Shown: positions 32,752-40,648 of the stretch, one piece after another
Layout: the number at the start of each line of letters is the position of its first letter
Numbering within the stretch: position 1 is the stretch's first letter
Origin: Gloeotrichia echinulata CP02
Lineage (GTDB): Bacteria > Cyanobacteriota > Cyanobacteriia > Cyanobacteriales > Nostocaceae
DNA: 64,000 nucleotides
NCBI GenBank assembly: GCA_038087035.1
Contig: CP051187.1
Location: forward strand, 2,423,001-2,487,000
Direction of reading: 5' to 3'
Made by a program: the position numbers and the translations under genes
Notes under the pieces: model-generated
Databases searched by the model: none
Told to the model about the DNA's origin: nothing
The model's input: only the letters and a program-made list of their open reading frames with translations

Positions 32752-32920
32752 GGTCAAGGGTCAAGGGTCAAGGGTCAAGGGTCAAGAGTCAAGGGTCAAG
32801 GGTCAAGAGTAGTTACAAATGACAACTGACAAATGACAAATGACAAATGACAAATGACAAATGACAACTGACAACTGACAAATGACAAATGACAAATGAC
32901 AACTGACAACTGACAACTAA
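32752..32920. repeat. Heptamer arrays (GGGTCAA, GACAAAT, GACAACT)
   Basis: First ~60 bp of 'gggtcaa' heptamers (one 'gagtcaa'), then 'gacaaat' and 'gacaact' blocks that alternate in runs. Between 32921 and 33283 I see no gene; two short look-alike starts ('atggatacatatcagcag' at ~32950 and 'atggatgcgacaaatcagca' at ~33166) hint at a decayed duplicated gene. Confidence 0.9.
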
Positions 32921-33283
32921 CCTTAAAACTTAAACCGCCTCAAGCTACGATGGATACATATCAGCAGCTTTTGGCGGTTTATAAAATCTGTAATTTGAGA
33001 AAATTGGAGAAATCAGAGGAAATTAACTCAACTAATGTGGATGATCTTCGCAACCGTTATCTTGGGAACTACGCATCCTGGATTCCCACTAGGCAGGCAT
33101 CTTTGGCTGTGTATTCTATCACCTCCACAAGAACTCAATAGAATCTAAGGCGAAAACACGTACAATGGATGCGACAAATCAGCAGTGGTTGCGATGTACA
33201 TTAGAGCAGGAGGTACAGGCTGCTACATAAAATCTGGACAAATCCAGACATTACTTGACGTTTCAACGGGAGCATGGGAGCGA

Positions 33284-33370
33284 CTATCCCTTAACGTCCA
33301 GACACGCTAAAGCCTGACGTGCATATTTTTCGAGATTTTTAGACGCATTTAAATCTCGATTTGGAATGAA
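33284..33370 (-). pseudogene. C-terminal remnant of a TnpB
   Basis: On the minus strand, a short frame ending at TAG (33284-33286) reads 'NRDLNASKNLEKYARQALA' and 'CLDVKG'. The RDLNASKNL pattern is the RuvC-III Asp region of TnpB (compare 'DRDINAAINIL' in the tnpB at 35414-36640). An upstream in-frame stop shows that the rest of the gene is gone. Confidence 0.6.
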
Positions 33371-33530
33371 CTTTTAACCTTTTCGTACCTTGCTCTTAAT
33401 CTAGCATCATTTATTTGCGGCTGAACAATATATTTACGAAACTTTATTATCATTAATTTGTTGCAATAATATCGAACTACGCCCAAAACCCTGATTTGCC
33501 CGTGCGATGAGGAGTCGGATTTGTGAAAAA

Positions 33531-34021
33531 ATGTGACACTCCTACACCAATTGCAAGCAATGTGGTGTAGGCTTCCGAGTCCTGTTAAGGATATCAGGAA
33601 CTTCTTTCCCTGCGGGACGCTACGCGAATGTGGTACTCCATTTTTCCCACTACAGCATTTTATAGTGAGGTACGTGCCCTGCCCCACTCTTGGTCTTAAA
33701 AAAAATTCCAAGTTCAACCTAGTTTCCTTGAAAATTTTACTTACAGGAGGCAGCAACGCATACACGATTGCATTTCCCTATAAAACCCCATATTTTCAGT
33801 TTTCTTGGTACTATGTTAGACCAGCATTTTAGGCTTTGTCGTCACTGATATATTCTAGCAAGAAGTGATTACCTATCTCAAGATATTGATAAAAACTCAA
33901 CTGCCCTCTAATTGTTTTTTACCGCAGGTAAAACAGATTAGAGGGCGTCTCGTTTTTATCCCGTCATTCATCCCACACCAACTTCGGGTATGGTGTGGGG
34001 CTTCTGCCGGGTTAAGCTAAA
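33531..34021 (-). mobile_element. ~490-bp non-coding element, copy 1 (IS605-like ends)
   Basis: Nearly identical, in inverted orientation, to 61748-62241. No protein is supported. One end (33532) carries a hairpin 'cctacacca...tggtgtagg' next to TGACACT (complement AGTGTCA), the same terminal motif as both tnpB elements here. The other end has a hairpin 'cccacacca...tggtgtggg'. These subterminal hairpins without inverted terminal repeats fit a non-autonomous IS200/IS605-like element (PATE). It contains a 23-bp SDR insertion at 33608-33630 absent from copy 2, and a 42-bp hairpin at 33904-33945 that is flipped relative to copy 2. Confidence 0.75.
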
Positions 34022-34102
34022 TATCTGTAGGCTAGGCTAGGCAATGCCAAGCAAAAGCTAGATGTAGTCAGCATAGCCATACTACGTATATTTCAAAAAT
34101 CT

Positions 34103-35200
34103 ATGGTTAGTATTCCCAAAAATTTCCTAAACACAACCCAAACGCCCCATGCTGGTTATCACTGGGATGGTAGTAACCGCCGCTTCTTTGAAGGGTGGTA
34201 TTACCGCGTGACTTTACCTGACTGTGGTCAAACCTTTGCTTTCATGTACTCTATCGAAGACCCTATCGGCGGTAAACCCCACAGCGGGGGTGCAGCCCAA
34301 ATCCTCGGACCGGATGATGAGTATTTATGCCGGACTTTTCCAGATGTGCAGAAATTTTGGGCTAGTCGCGATGTCTTAGGTTTGGGTCATTGGGGCAAAA
34401 CAAACCTAGCCACCCCACCATTATATCTCCTACCTGTAGAGTTTGAACGTCATATTCAACAAGGCTATCAAGCTACAGCTACGTTGAATCAGGGAGTGAT
34501 TGCTGATCCTGCTAGTGGTAATTATTGCCGTTGGGAGTACGAAATTCAACCAGTGTACGCCTGGGGTAATCAAAATAGCCTACAGCAGTCAACCGCTGGC
34601 TGGCTGTCGTTTTTACAGCTTTTTGAACCCGGTTGGCAAATTTTAATGGCTCACGGTTTGGCTAGTGGCTGGATTGACTGGAATGGTAAAATTTATGAAT
34701 TCACCAACGCCCCGGCTTATAGTGAGAAAAATTGGGGCGGCGCTTTTCCTCAAAAATGGTTTTGGCTCAATTGTAATAGCTTCGTCAGCGTTCCCGATTT
34801 AGCATTAACCGCCGGCGGTGGACGGCGTGGTGTACTGTGGTGGATGGAATCAGTAGCGATGATTGGTTTGCACTATCAAGGTAAGTTTTATGAATTCGTC
34901 CCCTGGAACTCACAAGTTGATTGGGATATTCAGCCTTGGGGTAGATGGCAAATGCGAGCTTGTAACTTAGAATATGAGGTTGAATTAACAGGAACTACCC
35001 ATCTACCGGGTACACCCCTACGTGCGCCGATGGTAAATGGTTTAAATTTCTGTTGTCGAGACAGTATGCAAGGTGAGTTAAATTTAGAGTTACGAAAACG
35101 AAGTGGACAAAAATCCGCAATAATCCTGAAAGCACAAAGTTTTCTTTGTGGATTAGAAGTAGGCGGCGGTTCTTGGGACAATTGTTGGCGATCGCGCTAA
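34103..35200 (+). CDS. Tocopherol cyclase
   Basis: A 365-residue tocopherol cyclase (VTE1 / Slr1737 family) that closes the chromanol ring in vitamin E synthesis. Typical blocks: 'HWDGSNRRFFEGWYYRVTLP' near the N-terminus, 'FAFMYSIEDP', 'YSEKNWGGAFPQKWFWLNCN' centrally, and 'LTAGGGRRG'. Length is normal for cyanobacteria. The start ATG 34103 gives a short head before the conserved 'TPHAGYHWDG'. Monocistronic; a tRNA gene follows. Confidence 0.93.
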   Translation: MVSIPKNFLNTTQTPHAGYHWDGSNRRFFEGWYYRVTLPDCGQTFAFMYSIEDPIGGKPHSGGAAQILGPDDEYLCRTFPDVQKFWASRDVLGLGHWGKTNLATPPLYLLPVEFERHIQQGYQATATLNQGVIADPASGNYCRWEYEIQPVYAWGNQNSLQQSTAGWLSFLQLFEPGWQILMAHGLASGWIDWNGKIYEFTNAPAYSEKNWGGAFPQKWFWLNCNSFVSVPDLALTAGGGRRGVLWWMESVAMIGLHYQGKFYEFVPWNSQVDWDIQPWGRWQMRACNLEYEVELTGTTHLPGTPLRAPMVNGLNFCCRDSMQGELNLELRKRSGQKSAIILKAQSFLCGLEVGGGSWDNCWRSR

Positions 35201-35233
35201 CAGTACTGCTATGATTGTATATGCTTCGTATTT

Positions 35234-35307
35234 GGGGCTGTAGCTCAGATGGATAGAGCGAGCGCCTCCTAAGCGCTAGGTCGCCGGTTCGAGCCTGGCC
35301 AGTCCCG
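35234..35307 (+). tRNA. trnR-CCU: tRNA-Arg (anticodon CCU)
   Basis: A complete 74-nt cloverleaf without encoded CCA: acceptor GGGGCTG / CAGTCCC (one G-U), D arm GCTC / GAGC, anticodon arm AGCGC / GCGCT with loop CTCCTAA (anticodon CCT in DNA, reading AGG), T arm GCCGG / CTGGC with loop TTCGAGC, discriminator G. A tnpB element begins shortly downstream. Confidence 0.93.
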
Positions 35308-35324
35308 TCCTTTCAAAACAGTTA

Positions 35325-36657
35325 TCAAAAAACTCGGTCTAAAACCCCGTCGTTCTCCGACGGCTTTATGTATTTTGTGCTAACATAAGACTGTGGTTAA
35401 TTGGTCGATATCCATGATTGTTTACGAGTTCAAGCTTAAAGGAAAAGACAGGCAATATCAAGCTATAGATGAAGCTATCCGCACATCGCAATTCATCCAA
35501 AACAAGTGCTTGCGCTACTGGATGGATAACGAAAAAATAGGAAGATATGATCTGAATAAATACTGTGCGGTATTGGCTGCTGAGTTTCCTTTTGCTGATG
35601 AACTCAACTCAATGGCAAGGCAATCTGCTGCTGAACGCACTTGGAGCGCAATAGCTCGGTTTTACGATAATTGCAAGAAGAAGACTAAGGGCAAGAAAGG
35701 GTTTCCCAAATTCAAGAAAAACTGCCGATCAGTTGAATACAAGTCATCTGGATGGAAGCTTTCTGAAAATAGGAAGGCTATAACTTTTTCAGACAAGAAA
35801 GGTATTGGAACCCTGAAGCTAAAGGGAACATACGACCTTGGTTACTATGACATTAAACAGATTAAGCGAGTGCGATTGGTGCGTCGTGCTGATGGGTATT
35901 ACGCCCAGTTTGCAATAGACATTGATGTTAAGGTAGAAAGTCAACCTACTAATCAGATTGTCGGTATTGACTTGGGATTGAAGTACTTTATTGCTGACAA
36001 CAAAGGTAATGTAGAGCCTTCACCCCAGTTCTACCGTAAGTCGGAAAAACAGTTAAGCCGAGCTAATCGCAAAAAATCTCAGAAGTTCAGCAAGGATAGA
36101 AAAAAAGCCAAACAACGACAATCAAACAATTACCACAAAGCTAGAAATAGATATGCCCGTAAACATTTAAGGGTAAGTAGGCAGCGAAAAGAGTATTGCA
36201 AGAGATTAGCATACTCCGTCATCCAATCTAACGATTTGGTAGCCTATGAAGATTTAAATGTGAAAGGGCTGGTACGTAATCGACATTTAGCTAAATCAAT
36301 ATCTGATGCTGGTTGGTATACTTTCCGCAGTTGGTTGGAATATTTTGGTCATAAATATGGGAAGGTAACTGTTGCAGTTCCGCCTCATAACACGAGCCAA
36401 AATTGTTCTAACTGTGGTCAGAAAGTAAAAAAATCTCTGTCTACCAGGACTCATGTTTGTCCTCATTGTGGATTTTCAGAAGACAGAGATATCAATGCGG
36501 CTATCAACATTTTGAGATTGGGACTCAGTACGGTGGGGCACACCGGAACTTACGCTACAGGAGATTTACCCTCTTGGGCGGTTGGCGCAAGCCTGCTGTC
36601 TAACGGCGAGTCAGTGAATGTAGAATCTCCACCCTTATAGGGTGGGGAGTGTCAATC
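35325..36657 (+). mobile_element. IS605-type element with tnpB only
   Basis: Left side: hairpin 35347-35363 (ccgtcg / cgacgg). Right side: hairpin 36627-36647 (ctccaccc / gggtgggg) directly followed by 'agtgtcaat', identical to the right end of the tnpB element at 49081. No tnpA is present, so movement would need a TnpA in trans. The outer left boundary is approximate. It sits between tRNA-Arg and a YdcF-like gene. Confidence 0.7.
35414..36640 (+). CDS. tnpB: TnpB RNA-guided nuclease (IS605 OrfB)
   Basis: 408 residues from ATG 35414 ('MIVYEFKLKGKDRQYQAIDE'); an upstream GTG/TTG extension is not TnpB-like. The RuvC triad is intact: Asp186 in 'GIDLGLKYF', Glu279 in 'AYEDLNVKGL', Asp359 in 'DRDINAAINI'. 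A four-Cys zinc finger ('CSNCG', 'CPHCG') lies at ~331-354. TnpB uses an RNA from the element's right end (omega RNA) to cut DNA and retain the transposon. The omega RNA should overlap the 3' end of the gene and the 36627-36657 hairpin. Confidence 0.9.
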   Translation: MIVYEFKLKGKDRQYQAIDEAIRTSQFIQNKCLRYWMDNEKIGRYDLNKYCAVLAAEFPFADELNSMARQSAAERTWSAIARFYDNCKKKTKGKKGFPKFKKNCRSVEYKSSGWKLSENRKAITFSDKKGIGTLKLKGTYDLGYYDIKQIKRVRLVRRADGYYAQFAIDIDVKVESQPTNQIVGIDLGLKYFIADNKGNVEPSPQFYRKSEKQLSRANRKKSQKFSKDRKKAKQRQSNNYHKARNRYARKHLRVSRQRKEYCKRLAYSVIQSNDLVAYEDLNVKGLVRNRHLAKSISDAGWYTFRSWLEYFGHKYGKVTVAVPPHNTSQNCSNCGQKVKKSLSTRTHVCPHCGFSEDRDINAAINILRLGLSTVGHTGTYATGDLPSWAVGASLLSNGESVNVESPPL

Positions 36658-36700
36658 TGGTAGAGAAAATTTTAGTCTCAGCAGACAAAGTAATAGAGCC

Positions 36701-37264
36701 TTGAATAAGCTATTTTTTACAGGTAAATCTTTGAAATTTATGGCTTTTTCCCTACCGTTGTTCATGTGGTGGGGATACAAAGAAGCGCTAAACCAATTTG
36801 TGCAACCGCAAGCTGTATTAGTGCTAGGCGGTTCTACAAAAAATTTAGAGCGAGAGAAATTTACAGCCGAATTTGCGCGTGAAAATCCCAAATTACCCAT
36901 CTGGATTACTGGGGGTAGTCCACCGAGATCGACGCAACAGGTGTTTGCCAAAGCGGGAGTTGATCCCAAGCGTCTACACCTTGATTACGAGGCAGTGGAT
37001 ACAGTTACAAATTTTACCACGTTGGTAGATGATTTGCAAGCTCGTGGGATCAAGAGTGTTTATTTAATTACTTCAGATTTCCATATGCGCCGTGCTTGTA
37101 TCATCGCCGATATTGTTTTGGGGAGTCGGGGTATTGAGTTTAAAGCAGTTCCAGTTCCTTCACAAAAACAGGCTGAACCTATCGAAAAATCTCTTCGGGA
37201 TGGCGCTAGAGCCATAATTTGGGTAGCTACTGGTTACACTGGTGCAGATGAGCCAAAAAAATAA
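36701..37264 (+). CDS. YdcF-like (DUF218/ElyC) membrane-anchored protein
   Basis: A ~187-residue DUF218 protein. A hydrophobic N-terminal anchor ('FMAFSLPLFMWWGYKEAL') precedes the fold with 'AVLVLGGS', 'WITGGSPP', 'DYEAVDTVTNFTTLVDDL', 'LITSDFHMRRACIIAD'. DUF218 proteins bind nucleotide-like ligands or act in envelope metabolism; the role is unknown. The start is uncertain: TTG 36701 or ATG 36740. The tnpB element ends ~45 bp upstream and may have replaced its native promoter region. Confidence 0.78.
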   Translation: MNKLFFTGKSLKFMAFSLPLFMWWGYKEALNQFVQPQAVLVLGGSTKNLEREKFTAEFARENPKLPIWITGGSPPRSTQQVFAKAGVDPKRLHLDYEAVDTVTNFTTLVDDLQARGIKSVYLITSDFHMRRACIIADIVLGSRGIEFKAVPVPSQKQAEPIEKSLRDGARAIIWVATGYTGADEPKK

Positions 37265-37278
37265 CGGTTTTATTCTGT

Positions 37279-37390
37279 AGGGGCGCAAGGCTTTGCGCCC
37301 ACAGATGCAAGGCTTTGCGCCCACAGATGCAAGGCTTTGCGCCCACAGATGCAAGGCTTTGCGCCCACAGATGCAAGGCTTTGCGCCCAG
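37279..37390. repeat. Five 22-bp tandem units of half-palindrome
   Basis: Unit 'cagatgcaaggctttgcgcc' plus 'ca', repeated about five times after an initial 'ggggcgcaaggctttgcgcc'. It is an expansion of a variant of the 'ggggcgcaagg' hairpin repeat found at 1567 and 28315. A minus-strand frame across it is an artefact. Confidence 0.9.
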
Positions 37391-37399
37391 AGATAAAGC

Positions 37400-37696
37400 T
37401 TAGGCGGCTGCTATTTCTTGTACCAGAACATAAGGCTGTACAATGAGAGTGTCAAAGCGCTTAGTGGGATTTTCATTCCATTCTCCCAACTGTGCTGGTG
37501 TAGGTTTGGCAATTAATTGTGCATTAATCCATTGTTGCACTTCGGGAATATTATCGCTGGCGATCGCTACGCCTACATCTACCAAATTTAGCCCCTTCGT
37601 CACCAAAATCACCGCATCCCGTTTGACATGGGGAATTAACCATTCCCACTCGGACTCATCCAGGCTTGCTGTTATTTCTGCTCTTAAATCTGGCAT
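37400..37696 (-). CDS. DUF2288 family protein
   Basis: A 98-residue protein matching my memory of DUF2288: 'DESEWEWLIPHVKRDAVILV', 'LVDVGVAIASDN', 'QLGEWNENPTKRF' and 'LIVQPYVLVQE'. The function of the family is unknown. Soluble, no signal. ATG 37696. Confidence 0.82.
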   Translation of the reverse strand: MPDLRAEITASLDESEWEWLIPHVKRDAVILVTKGLNLVDVGVAIASDNIPEVQQWINAQLIAKPTPAQLGEWNENPTKRFDTLIVQPYVLVQEIAAA

Positions 37697-37772
37697 AACT
37701 CCCCATTTTTTAGCATCTACACCTGATTTTACCTGAATTCCTGCTCTCTAACTCATGAGTAATGACCAATGA

Positions 37773-38810
37773 CTAAATCTCAGATTTCATTTCCTCAATT
37801 TCAAACAGAGATACAATTACACCAGCAATAGGAATAGAGATAAAAACACCTAGTAAACCTGCGACTCTCGCACCTACTAGCAAAGCAAAAAATACAACTA
37901 CAGGATTAAGATTGAGTGAACCTTGCATAATGCGCGGCGCAATTAAATTGTCTTGTATTTGCTGGAGGACAATGCAAGCTACCAATACTTTTAATGCTAA
38001 CCAAACATCTTGAGATAATACAATGAAAGTAATGATGCTAACTCCTAATGTCGCTCCTATGCCGGGTATGACATCAAGTATCCCAACTATAGTTGCTAAG
38101 AGTAAGGCAAAAGGTACTTTTAATATTAAAAAAATTATTAAGCTGGAATTGGTCAAGAATAAGCTTAATAATAACTGACCTCGAAAAAAGCCGAGAAAGT
38201 TTCGTTTCATTATATTTGTAAATCTATCGCGGCGATTACTCGGAATTATTTTTATAATCAAATTCCAAAGTTTTTCGCCATCTAAAAGCATAAAAAAAGC
38301 TACTACAGCAATTAATGTAAATGTAATAAAATTAGTTAGAGCTTGTTGTAAAATAGATAAGGCATTGACAACAGTTGATATAGCTTGATTGCGTAATTGC
38401 TCTTCAAGAAAACCTAAATCTATTTGAATATTTCGGTTACGCAAAAACTCTTCAAATCTGTCTATTAAAGGTACTAAAGAGTTCAAAAAAACAGTGATAG
38501 TATCAATTAACTGTTCTCCTTGAGATAGAACAGCCAAACCCACAGTGATGATGAGACTCCCAAGAATCACAATGCTAAACAAGAAAACCACAAAAACTGC
38601 GGCATCATGGGGTAAAAAACGCCGCAGCCATTCTACAGGATAACTGAGTAAAAAAGCCAAAATTGCGGCAAATGTGAAAATCACAATTACCGTTTCAAAG
38701 TAAGCTAAAAGTTGTACAATTGCCCAACCTGCAGCAAAGAACACCAAAAAACGGACTAATGCCAGATTATTTAATCGTTGCCAAAAGTTCTTGGCTTCAA
38801 AGCCGCTCAT
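37773..38810 (-). CDS. AI-2E/PerM-family membrane transporter
   Basis: 345 residues from ATG 38810 ('MSGFEAKNFWQRLNNLALVR'); ATG 38873 upstream gives an atypical head read from a repeat. About seven or eight hydrophobic segments, with the family blocks 'LAFLLSYPVEWLRRFLPHDA', 'DVIPGIGATLGV' and 'LQQIQDNLIAPRIMQGSLNL' (last is the family signature). Substrate unknown; AI-2 transport should not be assumed. Confidence 0.88.
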   Translation of the reverse strand: MSGFEAKNFWQRLNNLALVRFLVFFAAGWAIVQLLAYFETVIVIFTFAAILAFLLSYPVEWLRRFLPHDAAVFVVFLFSIVILGSLIITVGLAVLSQGEQLIDTITVFLNSLVPLIDRFEEFLRNRNIQIDLGFLEEQLRNQAISTVVNALSILQQALTNFITFTLIAVVAFFMLLDGEKLWNLIIKIIPSNRRDRFTNIMKRNFLGFFRGQLLLSLFLTNSSLIIFLILKVPFALLLATIVGILDVIPGIGATLGVSIITFIVLSQDVWLALKVLVACIVLQQIQDNLIAPRIMQGSLNLNPVVVFFALLVGARVAGLLGVFISIPIAGVIVSLFEIEEMKSEI

Positions 38811-38861
38811 ATGCTGTAAAGGGAAAGGTGAATAATTGTGAATTGCGCCTAGTGGGTTCCT

Positions 38862-38889
38862 GTAGTGGCGCAAGGCCTTGCGCCACTAC
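38862..38889. repeat. Perfect 28-bp palindrome
   Basis: 'gtagtggcgcaagg' and its complement, a variant of the 28315-28342 palindrome in which an outer pair differs (gtgg instead of gggg) with the other arm matched. Located in the 5' leader of the AI-2E-type gene. Confidence 0.8.
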
Positions 38890-38972
38890 TAAATTCAATT
38901 GTTGACCTTAAACTTACAGAAACAGATCACACCTGGCTACCTCCCAAGAGTATATTTTCCAGCTTTGATCAG

Positions 38973-39611
38973 TTAACGTCCTAAATCATGCATCTCGTTA
39001 ATTATTGCAGCACACTTTTGTGTCACGGCCTGCAATTCCTCTTTATTAGTAGAACTGGGCGCATCAATCAACTTCCCCATTCTAACAGTGATGGGAACTG
39101 CTTGGGGTATCACCAAGCCTTTTTGTAAAATCTTCTCAGTACCCCATAAACTCACTGGTAAAATTGGTACTTTGGCTTTCGCGGCCAGTAAGGTTGCGCC
39201 TCTTTTGGGGTCTGTAATTCGACCATCACTAGTGCGAGTACCTTCCAAGAAAACACCCACAGCCCAACCATTCTCAATGCATTCTAAAGCAGAACGAATG
39301 GCAGTGCGATCGGCGGTGCCTCGATTGACGGGGTAAGCACCGTAAAATTTAATCACTTGTGCCAGAATTGGGACTTGAAACAACTCTTCTTTAGCCATAT
39401 ACGCCACCGGACGACGTACGCAATTAGAGACAATCAGCGGATCAAAGTAACTAGCATGATTGCTCACTACCACTAATGGGCCAGATTGGGGGACATTTTC
39501 AGCACCATCAATCCGAATCCGAAAGTAAGTGTGAAGCATGGGGCTGACAACCGACCACTTCAAAGTGTGATAAACTGTCAGACTAATCAACGGTTCACGG
39601 CTTTTACCCAC
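38973..39611 (-). CDS. plsC: 1-acyl-sn-glycerol-3-phosphate acyltransferase (PlsC)
   Basis: A 212-residue PlsC, second acylation in phospholipid/glycolipid synthesis. The HX4D motif is 'NHASYFD' (His52-Asp57); 'FLEGTRTSDGR' and 'PILPVSLWGTEKI' follow. GTG 39611 starts the frame. In many cyanobacteria plsC follows plsX-fabH-fabD; here the same order and strand hold, but ~3 kb of other genes lie between fabD and plsC. Confidence 0.9.
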   Translation of the reverse strand: MGKSREPLISLTVYHTLKWSVVSPMLHTYFRIRIDGAENVPQSGPLVVVSNHASYFDPLIVSNCVRRPVAYMAKEELFQVPILAQVIKFYGAYPVNRGTADRTAIRSALECIENGWAVGVFLEGTRTSDGRITDPKRGATLLAAKAKVPILPVSLWGTEKILQKGLVIPQAVPITVRMGKLIDAPSSTNKEELQAVTQKCAAIINEMHDLGR

Positions 39612-39674
39612 AGAATATAATTCAAATCAGACTAAATTTAGCATAAGCGATCGCCATCACTTTTCATCAAACCG

Positions 39675-39700
39675 TAGAGACGCGAAACTTCGCGTCTCTA
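39675..39700. terminator. Hairpin between plsC and the PstS-like gene
   Basis: Near-perfect stem 'agagacgcgaa' / 'ttcgcgtctct' with a 1-2 nt loop. Located after the PstS-like gene stop (minus strand); a dispersed repeat that may act as terminator. Confidence 0.55.
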
Positions 39701-39740
39701 GATAGTTAACTCAACAGTCAACCGTCAACAGTTCCCTTAA

Positions 39741-40637
39741 TCAATTCCCCAATGCTAACGCTTGCTGTCCTTGAGCCGAAGTAGCGTAGCCTAAGAATGC
39801 TTGCACTGCAGGGCTAGCAGGGTTTTTATAGACGTAAAATAGTTGACGTTGGTAGGGATAAGCACTTGCATCTGGGGTCAACCCATCAACGGGAACAACT
39901 CTTACTGTTTGCTGTGTAGCGACCTGAGCAAAGGTAGCATAGCCTATGCCATCAGTTCCCAAAGCTTGGAGTAGGGGAGTTGTTGCATCCCGTTGCAGTG
40001 TGGTAATGTTTGGGGTAGTACCAAAATTAGCCCCCTTCAGCACCAATTCCTGAAACGATTTATTGGTTCCACTAATTACGGGTCTGTTAATTACGCGGAT
40101 AGTTGCTGATGAGCCACCAACTGCAGACCAATTATTAATTTTTCCCTGAAATATATCTGCGAGTTGGGTGCTAGTTAATCCTTCTTGGAAAGGATTTGCT
40201 TTGGTAACGACGACGGCGATCGCATCTGTGGTGACAGGAACCGCTGTCAATCCTTGACCTTGTTCTTGTGCAGTCAAAGGTCGAGATACAGCTGCAAAGT
40301 CAACTTTACCAACCAAGAGATCCTGAATTCCCCTGTCGGTACCATTGCCAACTGCTTCTACCCTTGTACCCGGAAATTGTGCCTCAAAACCTCTTTTAAG
40401 ATTTTGGTTAATGTTCACCATGCTGGTAGCACCATCAATCCTCACAGTGGTGCCACTGGAAACTGAAGTTGGCGCTGAAAAAGCTGGAGCATTATTACCA
40501 GTAGGAACAGTACCTGGTTGTGCGATTGGAGTATTTGGTGCTGGGGTTCGCAAGAAAAACCACCAGCAGCCACCAGCCAACAGTAACAAAAATCCCAGGA
40601 CAAAAACAATGGGAGGTGGTCCGCTTTTCTGACTCAT
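39741..40637 (-). CDS. PstS-like phosphate-binding protein, membrane anchored
   Basis: A 298-residue periplasmic phosphate-binding-type protein. An N-terminal hydrophobic anchor ('IVFVLGFLLLLAGGCWWFFL', ~9-28) and a Pro/Thr-rich linker precede the binding domain ('IDGATSMVNINQNL', 'EAVGNGTDRGIQDLLVGKVD', 'LADIFQGKINNW', 'GIGYATFAQV'). No pstCAB genes are near, so it may bind phosphate or another oxyanion on its own. The PspA-like gene lies 11 bp upstream on the same strand, suggesting cotranscription. Confidence 0.82.
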   Translation of the reverse strand: MSQKSGPPPIVFVLGFLLLLAGGCWWFFLRTPAPNTPIAQPGTVPTGNNAPAFSAPTSVSSGTTVRIDGATSMVNINQNLKRGFEAQFPGTRVEAVGNGTDRGIQDLLVGKVDFAAVSRPLTAQEQGQGLTAVPVTTDAIAVVVTKANPFQEGLTSTQLADIFQGKINNWSAVGGSSATIRVINRPVISGTNKSFQELVLKGANFGTTPNITTLQRDATTPLLQALGTDGIGYATFAQVATQQTVRVVPVDGLTPDASAYPYQRQLFYVYKNPASPAVQAFLGYATSAQGQQALALGN

Positions 40638-40648
40638 AGTGAATTTAT

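Noticed and set aside
33349..33832. Long frames on both strands within and beside the 490-bp element
   Set aside because: They are not shared as intact frames by copy 2 (different SDR inserts break them) and show no protein features.
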